Shown: in pieces, positions 42,135-50,038 of the stretch | How positions within the stretch are numbered: the stretch's first letter is position 1 | Layout: each line of letters begins with the position of its first letter | NCBI RefSeq assembly: GCF_014201145.1 | Contig: NZ_JACHDP010000001.1 | Coordinates: 6,386,001 to 6,450,000 of the forward strand | DNA: 64,000 nucleotides | Direction of reading: 5' to 3' | DNA from: Micromonospora parathelypteridis | GTDB taxonomy: Bacteria > Actinomycetota > Actinomycetes > Mycobacteriales > Micromonosporaceae | Program-made: the position numbers and the translations under genes | The notes under the pieces: generated by a model | Database searches by the model: none | Seen by the model: the letters and a program-made list of their open reading frames with translations, nothing else | What the model was told of the DNA's origin: nothing

Positions 42135-42611
42135 ATGGTGGACGCGGCGGCCGGCAGGGGCGTGCAGATCTGGACCGACGGGGCGTGCAGTGGCAACCCC
42201 GGGCCGGGCGGCTGGGGTGCGCTGCTGCGCTACGGCGACCACGAGCGGGAGTTGTGCGGCGGCGAGGCCACGCCCACCACCAACAACCGGATGGAACTGA
42301 TGGCGGCCATCCAGGCGTTGGAGAGCCTGAACCGGCCGGTCACCGTGGAGTTGCACACCGACAGCACGTACGTGCGCAACGGCATCACCAGTTGGCTGGC
42401 GTCGTGGAAGCGCAACGGCTGGCTGACGGCCGCGAAGCAGCCGGTGAAGAACGCCGACCTGTGGCAGCGGCTGGAGGCGGCCTGCGAGCGCCACCAGGTC
42501 ACCTGGCTGTGGGTCAAGGGGCACAACGGGCACCCGGAGAACGAGCGGGCCGACGGGCTGGCCAACAAGGGCATGACCGAGGCACGTTCGGCCGCACCGG
42601 CCCGCCGCTGA
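42135..42611 (+). CDS. rnhA: Ribonuclease HI
   Basis: 158 residues, the usual length. The four catalytic acids are present: Asp in [15 protein letters not shown], Glu in [13 protein letters not shown], Asp in LHTDSTYV and Asp in [20 protein letters not shown] carries the catalytic His loop. It removes RNA from RNA-DNA hybrids in replication and R-loop repair. ATG at 42135 is chosen over an in-frame upstream ATG because of the leaderless-type -10. It follows the ABC permease by 96 nt but appears to have its own promoter. Confidence 0.95.
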   Translation: MVDAAAGRGVQIWTDGACSGNPGPGGWGALLRYGDHERELCGGEATPTTNNRMELMAAIQALESLNRPVTVELHTDSTYVRNGITSWLASWKRNGWLTAAKQPVKNADLWQRLEAACERHQVTWLWVKGHNGHPENERADGLANKGMTEARSAAPARR

Positions 42612-42618
42612 GCCTGCG

Positions 42619-42855
42619 TCAGCGGGTCGCGTCCGGGTGGCCCGGCATGCTGGATCCGCCGCCGCTGCTGCCGGACGAACCGCCGGCGACACCCGAGTTG
42701 TCGTCCTCGGTCACGATGTCCGGCCGTACGTCGGTGTCGGCCGGCGCGGGCACCTCGGTATCCGCCTCGACCTGCACCAACGGCACCTGGCCAGCCTCGT
42801 CCTCGCTGTGCTGCGGGTCGCCCGGCAGCTCACCGTCGCGCTTTCGGTAGCCCAC
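42619..42855 (-). CDS. Small acidic hypothetical protein
   Basis: 78 residues from a GTG at 42855 with GGGGGG upstream. The sequence is hydrophilic and acidic (EDEAGQVPLVQVEADTEVPAP) with a Gly/Ser tail and looks intrinsically disordered. No family recognised. It is plausible as a gene because its frame follows codon bias and it fills the gap between converging rnhA and the next minus-strand gene. Confidence 0.5.
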   Translation of the reverse strand: MGYRKRDGELPGDPQHSEDEAGQVPLVQVEADTEVPAPADTDVRPDIVTEDDNSGVAGGSSGSSGGGSSMPGHPDATR

Positions 42856-42927
42856 GCCGTGCCCCCCGTCGATGCCAGTCCGCGTCGGCGCTGGCTACCC
42901 GGCGTCGTCAGGGCCGAAACCTCGCGC

Positions 42928-43809
42928 TCAGCGACGCCGGCCCCGGCGGGCGGGTGCGTTGGCCCGGGACGGTTGGCGTAGCGGGGTGAGCGGCAACGCC
43001 GTCCAGTGCGCCGGCCGGGTGAGCGCCGCCGGCAGCTCGGTACGCGCGTCACCCCGGGCCGCGTCCAGCTGGGCCTGGTGCAGGAAGAGAGTGGTCCGCA
43101 GATCCGCGGCCCGCAGGTCGGCCCCGCGCAGGTCCGCGCCGGTGACGTCGGCCAGGCTCAGGTCGGCCCCGCGCAGGTCGGCACCGATCAGCAGCGCCCC
43201 ACGCAGGTTGGCCCGGCGCAGGTCGACCCGGCGTAGGTCCGCGCCGAACAGCTGGGCGCCCCGGTGATCGGCGCCCCCGGGGGAGCGGACCGCGTCGCTG
43301 GCCCGGGACAGCAGCGGGTTGACCCGGTCCCGATGCGCGACGACGTCCAGCGTGCGCAGCTGCGCCGGGTCACCCTCGGTGAGCGTCGCGGTCTCGGCGC
43401 GGGCCCGCTCCAACTCGACGCTCAGGTCGGCCGGCAGGGGCAGCGCCGCCGCCTCGGTGAGGTACCAGAGCAGCTCGTGCAGTGGCCGCAGCACGGCGAA
43501 CGCCTCCGCCATCGCCGGCAGTGTCTCCGGCGCGTCGTGCCAGTCCCGTCCGCCGAAGGTGACCTGGGCGACCTGCTGACCGGCACCGAAGCAGTCGAAC
43601 ACCGTACAGCCGGGGAACCCGCGTTGCCGCAGGTCGTCGTGGATGCCGCAGCGGTGGTCCGGGCGCAGGTTGGGGCAGGGCTGCCCGGCCGGCTTGTCGA
43701 TGGCGAAGTCCGCCGACGCGGCGAAGGCGGGCACCACGCAGCACAGCCCGAAGCAGCGCGCGCAGTCGGCGCGAAGCTGCGCCGATGGCGGTGCGGGGTT
43801 GGGCGACAC
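42928..43809 (-). CDS. YkgJ-like Cys-cluster domain fused to pentapeptide repeats
   Basis: 293 residues. The first 73 contain eight cysteines: CARCFGLCC (16-24, a CxxCxxxCC motif), then C45, C54, C68 and C73 in the order seen in the YkgJ zinc/iron-chelating family. A helical middle region follows, then a pentapeptide-repeat array (about 180-245, with runs such as ADLRGADL) that should form a right-handed quadrilateral helix, and a basic tail. GTG start at 43809. Function unknown; the combination suggests a metal-dependent enzyme or adaptor with a protein-mimicking helix. Confidence 0.82.
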   Translation of the reverse strand: MSPNPAPPSAQLRADCARCFGLCCVVPAFAASADFAIDKPAGQPCPNLRPDHRCGIHDDLRQRGFPGCTVFDCFGAGQQVAQVTFGGRDWHDAPETLPAMAEAFAVLRPLHELLWYLTEAAALPLPADLSVELERARAETATLTEGDPAQLRTLDVVAHRDRVNPLLSRASDAVRSPGGADHRGAQLFGADLRRVDLRRANLRGALLIGADLRGADLSLADVTGADLRGADLRAADLRTTLFLHQAQLDAARGDARTELPAALTRPAHWTALPLTPLRQPSRANAPARRGRRR

Positions 43810-43881
43810 GCGGACGATCCTCCCGGCAATCAGGGTCAGCCCTCATTGTCTCGTGCGCCGCCTGAACCGGACGGGCCGGGG

Positions 43882-44976
43882 TCACCGTCCGTGTGCGTCG
43901 CCGGCGGCGGCGCGGGGTGCCGGGGTACGCGGGCCGCCCGGCGCCGAAACCAGACGGTAGATCTCCCGCTCCCCGTCGCCGTGCCCGTACTTCTGGTCGA
44001 AGTGCCGTTTCACGACGGCGGCCGGCGTGCGGTCCTCGTCGGTCGGCTCGGCCAGCGTGAACACCGCGGGGGCCGCCCCGGGCGCGCGGGGTGGCAACGC
44101 GGCTCGCATGGTCAGTGGCGCGGTCACCCGGAACCCGCGGCAGTCGACGTAGTGCTGCCCGTCCACCGTCGCGTACGGCACCCGCACCTCGACCACGTCC
44201 GAGTCGTCATGACGCAACGTGACCGTGACCGACCAGTACCGCTCCAGAACCAGGGTGGCCTGCTCGTGCTCCCACAGCTCCTCGAACCGGGCGTGCACGA
44301 ACCCGCCCCACGGGCTGTCCATGTCCACCTCGAGCTGAGGCACGTTGAACGACAACTTCCCGATCGGGAAGAACGAGATCAGCGCACGCCCGTCCCACTG
44401 GTAGAGCTGGATCGACGGGGACGCGTCGTAGAGCCGGACCTGCAGGCGGTGCCGCAGCCGGGAGTCGAGGGCGTCGGCGAAGGCGGCCAGGTGGCGCAGG
44501 TTGGTGCGGATCTGGCGCGGGACGTCCACCCGTTGCCGTTCCAGTTCCTCGGAGCGCTGCTGGGCGGCGGTGCAGTCCGGGTCGAGCAGGAGCAACTGCA
44601 CCTGTGCGCCGTTGGCGAGCGCTGCCCGTATCGCGGTCAGGGTCTCCTCGCGGTAGCGCTGCTCCAGCAGGATCGTCCAGGTGTCGAGGATGCGTACTCG
44701 GCGACCGGAGCGGTGCAGCCGCGTCACGAACGTCTGCTGGTCGAAGCTGAGGTGCTCCTGCACCCGCGCCTTGCGAGCCTCCTCGAACAGCGGGTCGAAG
44801 ATGACGTACGAGATGGCCGCGAGCACCACGCTGGAACCGAGGTTGAGCAGCAGGTTGCTGAGGAAGCCGGTGGTGAGCCAGGCGGCCAGCAGCATGAGGG
44901 CGGCGATCGCGAGCAGCGGCCCTCCGACAACGAAGGCGCGTCGTTGCCGCCCGCCCCGACCAGCCCACCCGGGCAT
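43882..44976 (-). CDS. Membrane-anchored PLD-superfamily-like protein without HKD motif
   Basis: 364 residues. Two N-terminal membrane helices (about 14-35 and 40-62) precede a cytoplasmic domain with RVRILDTWTILLEQ, ALANGAQVQLLLLDPD and RLYDASPSIQLYQWDGRALI, a pattern like one half of a phospholipase-D fold. No HXK(X)4D motif is present, so catalysis by the usual mechanism is unlikely. AAGGGGA supports the ATG at 44976. Divergent from a gene for another multi-pass membrane protein. Function unknown. Confidence 0.7.
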   Translation of the reverse strand: MPGWAGRGGRQRRAFVVGGPLLAIAALMLLAAWLTTGFLSNLLLNLGSSVVLAAISYVIFDPLFEEARKARVQEHLSFDQQTFVTRLHRSGRRVRILDTWTILLEQRYREETLTAIRAALANGAQVQLLLLDPDCTAAQQRSEELERQRVDVPRQIRTNLRHLAAFADALDSRLRHRLQVRLYDASPSIQLYQWDGRALISFFPIGKLSFNVPQLEVDMDSPWGGFVHARFEELWEHEQATLVLERYWSVTVTLRHDDSDVVEVRVPYATVDGQHYVDCRGFRVTAPLTMRAALPPRAPGAAPAVFTLAEPTDEDRTPAAVVKRHFDQKYGHGDGEREIYRLVSAPGGPRTPAPRAAAGDAHGR

Positions 44977-45157
44977 CCGGTCCCCTTCCGTCGTCGGTCG
45001 GCGCCACCGCCGCGAGGTGATCACCCGAATTCGGAGGATACGTGCCCGCTTTGCTGCGCGCTGTCCCGTTCGGGACCGGGCAGTTCGCCGTTCGGACCAG
45101 CTCCACCGCTCATAGGGTGACGGTAACGGTGCCGGGCGACTGCGGAGAGTGGGCGGG

Positions 45158-45766
45158 ATGGACGACGGTGAACGGGAGAAGGCGCTCCTCACCGCCCTGA
45201 CCACCGAGCACTACGCGTTGCAGACGTCCCGGGCCGGCACCATCGCCGAGGCCACCGGCCGCGCCACCATCTTCCTGTCCGTCCTGTCGGCGGCGCTGAT
45301 CGGCCTCGGCTTCGTCGCCACCAACGACAAGGTGGTCCGGCCCTACCTGGCCGCGGTGCTTCCCACCCTGGTGATCATCGGGGTGCTGACGTTCCTGCGG
45401 CTGGTGGAGACCACCGTGGAGAACTCGTTGGACCTACGGCGGATCCAGCGCATCCGCGCCTACTACCACCATCGGTTCGCCGCCGAGCATGACTTCTTCG
45501 CCGATGCGGTGATTGCCGACGACGCCATGAGCACGGCGTGGAACCTGGTCGGCACGACGCCGGGGCGATGGGAGTTCATGCTGACCACGGCCGCGCTGGT
45601 GGGTGCGGTCAACGCGGTGCTGACCGGGCTCGGCATCGCCCTGGTGGCCGCGGCGGCGGGGAGCGGGGGAGTGCTGACGGTCCTCGTCGGGGTGCTCGTC
45701 GCGGTGGTGGCGTTCGGTGTGCAGTTCGTGTACATCGTCCGGAAGTCGGCCGGACGGCGGGCCTGA
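45158..45766 (+). CDS. Four-helix membrane protein of unknown function
   Basis: 202 residues. A helical N-terminus (EREKALLTALTTEHYALQTSR) is followed by two membrane helices (about 37-52 and 62-78), a cytoplasmic charged region rich in Tyr/His/Arg (RRIQRIRAYYHHRF) and two further helices near the C-terminus. GGAG and GGCGGG favour the ATG at 45158 over the GTG at 45149. The architecture recalls small 2TM/4TM proteins next to signalling or defence genes, but no family is firmly recognised. Divergent from the PLD-like gene. Confidence 0.7.
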   Translation: MDDGEREKALLTALTTEHYALQTSRAGTIAEATGRATIFLSVLSAALIGLGFVATNDKVVRPYLAAVLPTLVIIGVLTFLRLVETTVENSLDLRRIQRIRAYYHHRFAAEHDFFADAVIADDAMSTAWNLVGTTPGRWEFMLTTAALVGAVNAVLTGLGIALVAAAAGSGGVLTVLVGVLVAVVAFGVQFVYIVRKSAGRRA

Positions 45767-45787
45767 CCGCCCGCCGACCGATCGGCG

Positions 45788-45793
45788 TACCGT
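45788..45793 (+). promoter_or_regulatory. -10 hexamer TACCGT, leaderless MBL gene
   Basis: TACCGT ends 7 nt before the ATG at 45801. Confidence 0.5.
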
Positions 45794-45800
45794 CGGCGGA

Positions 45801-46403
45801 ATGCGGATCACCCGATTCACCCACTCGTGCGTGCGCATCGAGCACGACGGCGGGGTGCTGGTCGTCGACCCGGGGACGTGGAGCGAGCCGGCTGCCCTGG
45901 TCGGCGCGGACGCCGTCCTGGTCACCCACGAACACACCGACCACGTGGACGTGTTGCGGCTCGCCGGCCTCGGCGTCCCCGTGTACGCCCCGGAGGGCGC
46001 CCGCCTGCCGGATCTCGCCCCGCTGCCGGTCACCCGGGTCCGCGCCGGGCAGCGCTTCACCGCGGCCGGCATCGCGGTCAGCGCCCACGGCGGCCGGCAC
46101 GCCGCGATCCATGAGGGACAGCCCGACTGCCCGAACCTCGGCTACCTGATCGGCGAGCAGCTCTACCACCCGGGCGACGCGCTGCACGTGCCGGACGAAC
46201 CGGTGCGCACCCTGCTCGTCCCGGCCCAGGGGTCCTGGGTGCGCCTCGACGAGGCGATCCGCTTCGCCGGTGCCGTGGGCGCGGCGGCGACGTACCCGAT
46301 CCACGACGCGCAGCTCAACGAGCGTGGCCTGGCCAGTGTCGCCGGCTGGTTCGCCGAGACGATCCCCGGCTACCGCCACCTCGTGCCCGGCGACACCGCC
46401 TGA
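45801..46403 (+). CDS. Metallo-beta-lactamase-fold hydrolase (UlaG-like)
   Basis: 200 residues. RITRFTHSCVRIEHDGGVLVVDPG at the start and VLVTHEHTDHVDV (THEHTDH) as the first metal motif, with later His in AHGGRHA and YPIHDA, identify the UlaG/YycJ-like branch of the MBL superfamily that includes lactonases and phosphodiesterases. Reaction unknown. Starts at ATG 45801, 35 nt after the membrane protein stop, apparently with its own leaderless promoter. Confidence 0.9.
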   Translation: MRITRFTHSCVRIEHDGGVLVVDPGTWSEPAALVGADAVLVTHEHTDHVDVLRLAGLGVPVYAPEGARLPDLAPLPVTRVRAGQRFTAAGIAVSAHGGRHAAIHEGQPDCPNLGYLIGEQLYHPGDALHVPDEPVRTLLVPAQGSWVRLDEAIRFAGAVGAAATYPIHDAQLNERGLASVAGWFAETIPGYRHLVPGDTA

Positions 46404-46426
46404 CGCCGCGCGAACGCGCAGAACTC

Positions 46427-47038
46427 CTACCGTTCGGTGAGGGCGAGCGTCACGCCGAGCGCGACGAACGTGCCGGCGGCGGATCGGCGTAGCCAGTCGG
46501 TGACCCGGGGCCGGGTCAGCACCCGGTCGCGTACCCGGGCCGCGAAGATGCCGTAGCCGCTGAACACCACGAAGGTGAGCAGCATGAACACCGCGCCGCA
46601 GGCGAGCATCGCCCGGGTCGAGCCCGGCGCGGCGGTGTCCACGAACTGCGGCAGGAACGCGACGAAGAACAGCGTCGGCTTCGGGTTGAACAGGTTGACC
46701 AGGACCCCGGAGACGATCACCCGGATCGCCGGGCGGAGCGGGCTGTCGGTCGCCGCCGCGAAGGCGCTGCGGTCCCGCACGGTGGTCCAGGCCAGGTAGA
46801 GCAGATAGCCGACGCCGAGATACCGGAGGGTCTCGAACGCCGCGGCGCTGGTCTGCAACAGCGCGGCCAACCCGGTCATCGCCGCCAGCAGGTGTGGCAG
46901 CACCCCGAGCGTGCAGGCGAACGCGGCCAGCACTCCGGCTCGGGCACCCCGGGACAGGCCGGCCGAGAGAGTGAAGATCACCCCGGTGCCGGGGGTGACC
47001 ACCACGATCAGCGTGGTGATCAGAAACGGGATGGTCAC
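46427..47038 (-). CDS. LysE/RhtB-family amino-acid exporter
   Basis: 203 residues with six membrane helices. PFLITTLIVVVTPGTGVIFTL and the ILVNLFNPKPTLFFVAFLPQF-type middle (GVLVNLFNPKPTLFF) are LysE/RhtB signatures. It exports amino acids or related small molecules. GGAGG 6 nt before the GTG at 47038 defines the start. Divergent from a MocR regulator, a common arrangement in which the PLP-binding regulator controls the exporter. Confidence 0.93.
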   Translation of the reverse strand: MTIPFLITTLIVVVTPGTGVIFTLSAGLSRGARAGVLAAFACTLGVLPHLLAAMTGLAALLQTSAAAFETLRYLGVGYLLYLAWTTVRDRSAFAAATDSPLRPAIRVIVSGVLVNLFNPKPTLFFVAFLPQFVDTAAPGSTRAMLACGAVFMLLTFVVFSGYGIFAARVRDRVLTRPRVTDWLRRSAAGTFVALGVTLALTER

Positions 47039-47100
47039 GATCGTCCTCCGGGGGAGTTGGCAGGTCTGATTCCTCCTCACTCTGCTGCCACAATGGCCCG

Positions 47101-48573
47101 ATGGGCAGAGCCAAACCGAGGGCATCAGAGGGGTCCATAACTGCCGGGTCCGACTTCCTGCACCTGACCATCGCCGACGCGTCGCCGGGCGGACGTGCCG
47201 ACTGGCTGACCGACCAGCTGCGGCAGGCCATCGCCGAGGGGCGAGTGCCGGTCGGTGACCGGTTGCCCCCCACCCGGGTGCTCGCCGCCGACCTCGGTGT
47301 CTCCCGGGGCGTCGTCACCGAGGCGTACCAGCGCCTCACCGAGGAGGGGCACGTCACCGGTCGGGGCCGGGCCGGAACGGTGGTCGTCGCCGCGCCGGCC
47401 GCGCCCCCACCCGCCCCGGCCGCCGCGCCGGCACCGGTCACGACCTTCCCCCGGGCACCGGGCACCGACATCTTCGACGCGGTACGCGCGGCGCGCGCGA
47501 CCATCGACCTGACGCCCGGCGTACCCGACCTGACCGCCTTTCCCCGCGCGGACTGGCTGCGCGCCGAACGGAGCGTGCTGCGCGGCCTCGCCGCGGCCGA
47601 CCTCGGCTACGGCGACCCGGCCGGCGCGCCCGCGCTGCGACAGGCCGTCGCCGGCTGGTTGGCCCGCAACCGCGGCATCGGTGTCGACCCCGTCGAGGTG
47701 ATCATCGTGGCGGGCGTCTCCCAGGCGCTCGGGCTGCTCGCCCAGGCACTCACCGCCGCCGGTGTCGACCGGATCGCGGTCGAGGACCCGGGCTCGCTCG
47801 GCGTGCGGCAGCACCTGAACAACTGGCGGATGGACACCCCGCCGATCACCGTGGACGACGCCGGGCTGCGGGTCGACGAGTTGGCCGCCAGCGGCGCACC
47901 GGCCGTGATGCTCACCCCCGCGCACCAGTTCCCGACCGGCGTGGTCCTCGACGGTGACCGCCGCCGCCAACTCGTCGCCTGGGCGCGGACCGGCGGCCTG
48001 ATCATCGAGGACGACTACGACGCCGAGCACCGCTACGATCGTCCGCCGGTGCCGGCGCTGCGTGGCCTGCTGCCCGAGCAGGTCTGCTACGCCGGCAGCG
48101 TCTCCAAGCTGCTCGCCCCCGCCCTGCGGGTCGGCTGGCTGCTCGTGCCACCGCGGCTGCGCGAGGCGGTGCTGGCCGCCAAGCGCAACGCCGACCTGGG
48201 CAACGCCGTGCTGCCGCAACTGGTGCTGGCGGAGCTGATGACCTCCGGCGCCTTCGAACGGCATCTGCGGCTGCTGCGCCGTCGACACATCCGTCGGCGG
48301 GACGCGATGATCGCCGCGCTGGCCCGCGAGCTGCCGTCGGCGACGGTGCACGGCGCCGCCGCCGGCCTGCACCTGATGATCACGCTGGATGACGCCGTGG
48401 TCGACACCGACCTGGCGGCGGCGACGCTGGCGCGCGGAGTGAAGGTGCAACCGCTGTCCTGGCACTGCCAGCGGCCGTACCGACCGGGCCTCGTGCTCGG
48501 CTACGCCGCCCGTACGCCCACCGAGATCGAGGAGGGTGTCGCCGCTATCGCCGCCGCGCTCGACTCCGGCTAG
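47101..48573 (+). CDS. MocR/PdxR-type GntR-aminotransferase regulator
   Basis: 490 residues. The N-terminal GntR winged helix (LTDQLRQAIAEGRVPVGDRL, DLGVSRGVVTEAYQRL) is joined by an Ala/Pro linker to a fold-type I aminotransferase domain, with the PLP lysine in SVSKLLAPALRVGWL and the IIEDDYDAEHRY aspartate motif. Such proteins sense PLP or an amino compound. Likely controls the divergent LysE exporter from the 62-nt shared promoter. CACAAT lies 6 nt before the ATG, a weak leaderless-type -10. Confidence 0.93.
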   Translation: MGRAKPRASEGSITAGSDFLHLTIADASPGGRADWLTDQLRQAIAEGRVPVGDRLPPTRVLAADLGVSRGVVTEAYQRLTEEGHVTGRGRAGTVVVAAPAAPPPAPAAAPAPVTTFPRAPGTDIFDAVRAARATIDLTPGVPDLTAFPRADWLRAERSVLRGLAAADLGYGDPAGAPALRQAVAGWLARNRGIGVDPVEVIIVAGVSQALGLLAQALTAAGVDRIAVEDPGSLGVRQHLNNWRMDTPPITVDDAGLRVDELAASGAPAVMLTPAHQFPTGVVLDGDRRRQLVAWARTGGLIIEDDYDAEHRYDRPPVPALRGLLPEQVCYAGSVSKLLAPALRVGWLLVPPRLREAVLAAKRNADLGNAVLPQLVLAELMTSGAFERHLRLLRRRHIRRRDAMIAALARELPSATVHGAAAGLHLMITLDDAVVDTDLAAATLARGVKVQPLSWHCQRPYRPGLVLGYAARTPTEIEEGVAAIAAALDSG

Positions 48574-48601
48574 GACGGTCCGGTTAACGTGCTCGCCGGC
48601 G

Positions 48602-48607
48602 TATCCT
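48602..48607 (+). promoter_or_regulatory. -10 hexamer TATCCT, leaderless AraC-family gene
   Basis: TATCCT ends 6 nt before the GTG at 48614. Confidence 0.5.
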
Positions 48608-48613
48608 TCGCCG

Positions 48614-49324
48614 GTGGGACTGCGGTTCGAGACGCGCGGGTCCGACTCGCCATGGGTCGACGCTGTGTGGACCTGCACGAGCGAGCAGGTCACGGCGATG
48701 ACGTCGGTCGCGGGGGTGCGTTGGGGCCTGGTGTTCTGGGAGCAGGCTGGCCGGACGTCCGCGAGCATCACCGGTCCCGAGACCCGGACCGGCACGGCTC
48801 CGGTGCCGGAGGGCGCGACCTTTACCGGCATCGAGTTCGCCGTGGGCACCTCGCTGCGGGCCGTGCCCACGCCGATGCTGGTCGACGGCGGCATCGAGCT
48901 TCCCGACACCACGCGCCGGACGTTCCGGCTCGACGACGCGCGCTGGGAGATGCCCGGCCCCGACGACGCCGAGGCTTTGGTCGACAGCCTCGTCCGGGCC
49001 GGGACCGTGGTCCGTGACCTGCTCGTCGCCGAGCTGCTGCGGGGCCAGCGTCCGGCAGTCTCGGGACGTACCGTTGAACGCCGGTTCCGCGCCGCGACGG
49101 GACTGACGCGCGGCGCGGTCCGGCAGATCGAGCGGGCCCGCACGGCGGCGGAGCTGCTGGCTACCGGTGACCCGGCCGCCGACGTGGTCGCCAAGCTCGA
49201 CTACTTCGACGAGCCGCACCTGGCCCGGGCGCTGCGCACCTACGTCGGACGCACCGTCAAGCAGCTACGCGAGGGCTCCGGCGGTGCCATCGCCCTCGAT
49301 CCGGATCAGCGCTTGACGTCGTAA
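48614..49324 (+). CDS. AraC-family transcriptional regulator
   Basis: 236 residues. The N-terminal ~130 form an effector domain (RFETRGSDSPWVDAVWTCTS) and the C-terminal part the double HTH (SGRTVERRFRAATGLTRGAV, then AELLATGDPAADVVAKLDYFDEPHLARAL, YVGRTVKQL). Similar regulators sit beside dihydrofolate-reductase-like genes in actinomycetes; here it converges with such a gene, and the two coding regions overlap by 19 bp at their ends. Confidence 0.88.
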   Translation: MGLRFETRGSDSPWVDAVWTCTSEQVTAMTSVAGVRWGLVFWEQAGRTSASITGPETRTGTAPVPEGATFTGIEFAVGTSLRAVPTPMLVDGGIELPDTTRRTFRLDDARWEMPGPDDAEALVDSLVRAGTVVRDLLVAELLRGQRPAVSGRTVERRFRAATGLTRGAVRQIERARTAAELLATGDPAADVVAKLDYFDEPHLARALRTYVGRTVKQLREGSGGAIALDPDQRLTS

Positions 49325-49884
49325 ACCAGCTTGAGGATCCCGTTCGAGTAACTCTCCGACTCCCGCAGCGTCAGCATGTGCTTGTCGCGGTCGGCCCGGC
49401 CGAACAGGCTTTTGCCGGCGCCGAGCAGCACGGGGAAGACGAGCAGGTTGTACTGGTCGATCAGCCCCTCATCGGACAGCCGCCGGGCCAGCTCCGCGCT
49501 CCCGTGGATGAAGATCGCTCCGCCCTCGCCCTGCTTGAGCGCGGCGACATCCCCGGTCGAGCGCAGGATCGTCGTCGGCCCCCACCCGTCGACGAGCGCG
49601 TCGTCGGACAGCGTGCTCGACACCACGTACTTGGGCAGCTCCTTGTAGCTGGCGTGGTCCTCCGAACCGGGCCAGACCGGCGCGAACGCCTCGTAGCTGC
49701 GACGGCCGAACATCAACGCCGTCGTGTCAACGAGCTCCTCGCCCTTCAGCGACCAGGCCTCTGGGACGAACTCGAGGTCCTTGAACACCCAACCGCCACT
49801 GCGGTGCTCCTCGCCCGGCCCACCGCCGGGCGAGTCCACGACGCCGTCGAGCGACATGAAACCGGTGTAGACGAGGTCGCGCAT
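49306..49884 (-). CDS. Dihydrofolate-reductase-like (RibD C-terminal) protein
   Basis: 192 residues. RDLVYTGFMSLDGVVDSPGG at the start, LMFGRRSYEAF, the Gly-rich GAIFIHGSAELARRL and LLVFPVLLGAGKSLF are features of the RibD C-terminal/DHFR-fold family, which binds NADPH. Members are widespread and mostly uncharacterised; this is not a classical folA. ATG at 49884. The 3' end overlaps the convergent AraC gene by 19 bp. Confidence 0.9.
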   Translation of the reverse strand: MRDLVYTGFMSLDGVVDSPGGGPGEEHRSGGWVFKDLEFVPEAWSLKGEELVDTTALMFGRRSYEAFAPVWPGSEDHASYKELPKYVVSSTLSDDALVDGWGPTTILRSTGDVAALKQGEGGAIFIHGSAELARRLSDEGLIDQYNLLVFPVLLGAGKSLFGRADRDKHMLTLRESESYSNGILKLVYDVKR

Positions 49885-50038
49885 GGTGTTGTCTCCTCAT
49901 GCTCGGAGCGGGCTGCTGGGTCCACGCTAGGTCGCGGTCGCGCCGCTGTCTTGGACGGAAACGACAGCGGGTCCAAACGCGCTGCCGGCGCTGGTGGTGC
50001 CGTGATCGGCCCCGAGCCGACCCGGCGGATGAGCCTGC

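Noticed and set aside
43882..44976. Active phospholipase D
   Set aside because: No HXK(X)4D motif is present; only general resemblance to part of the fold remains.
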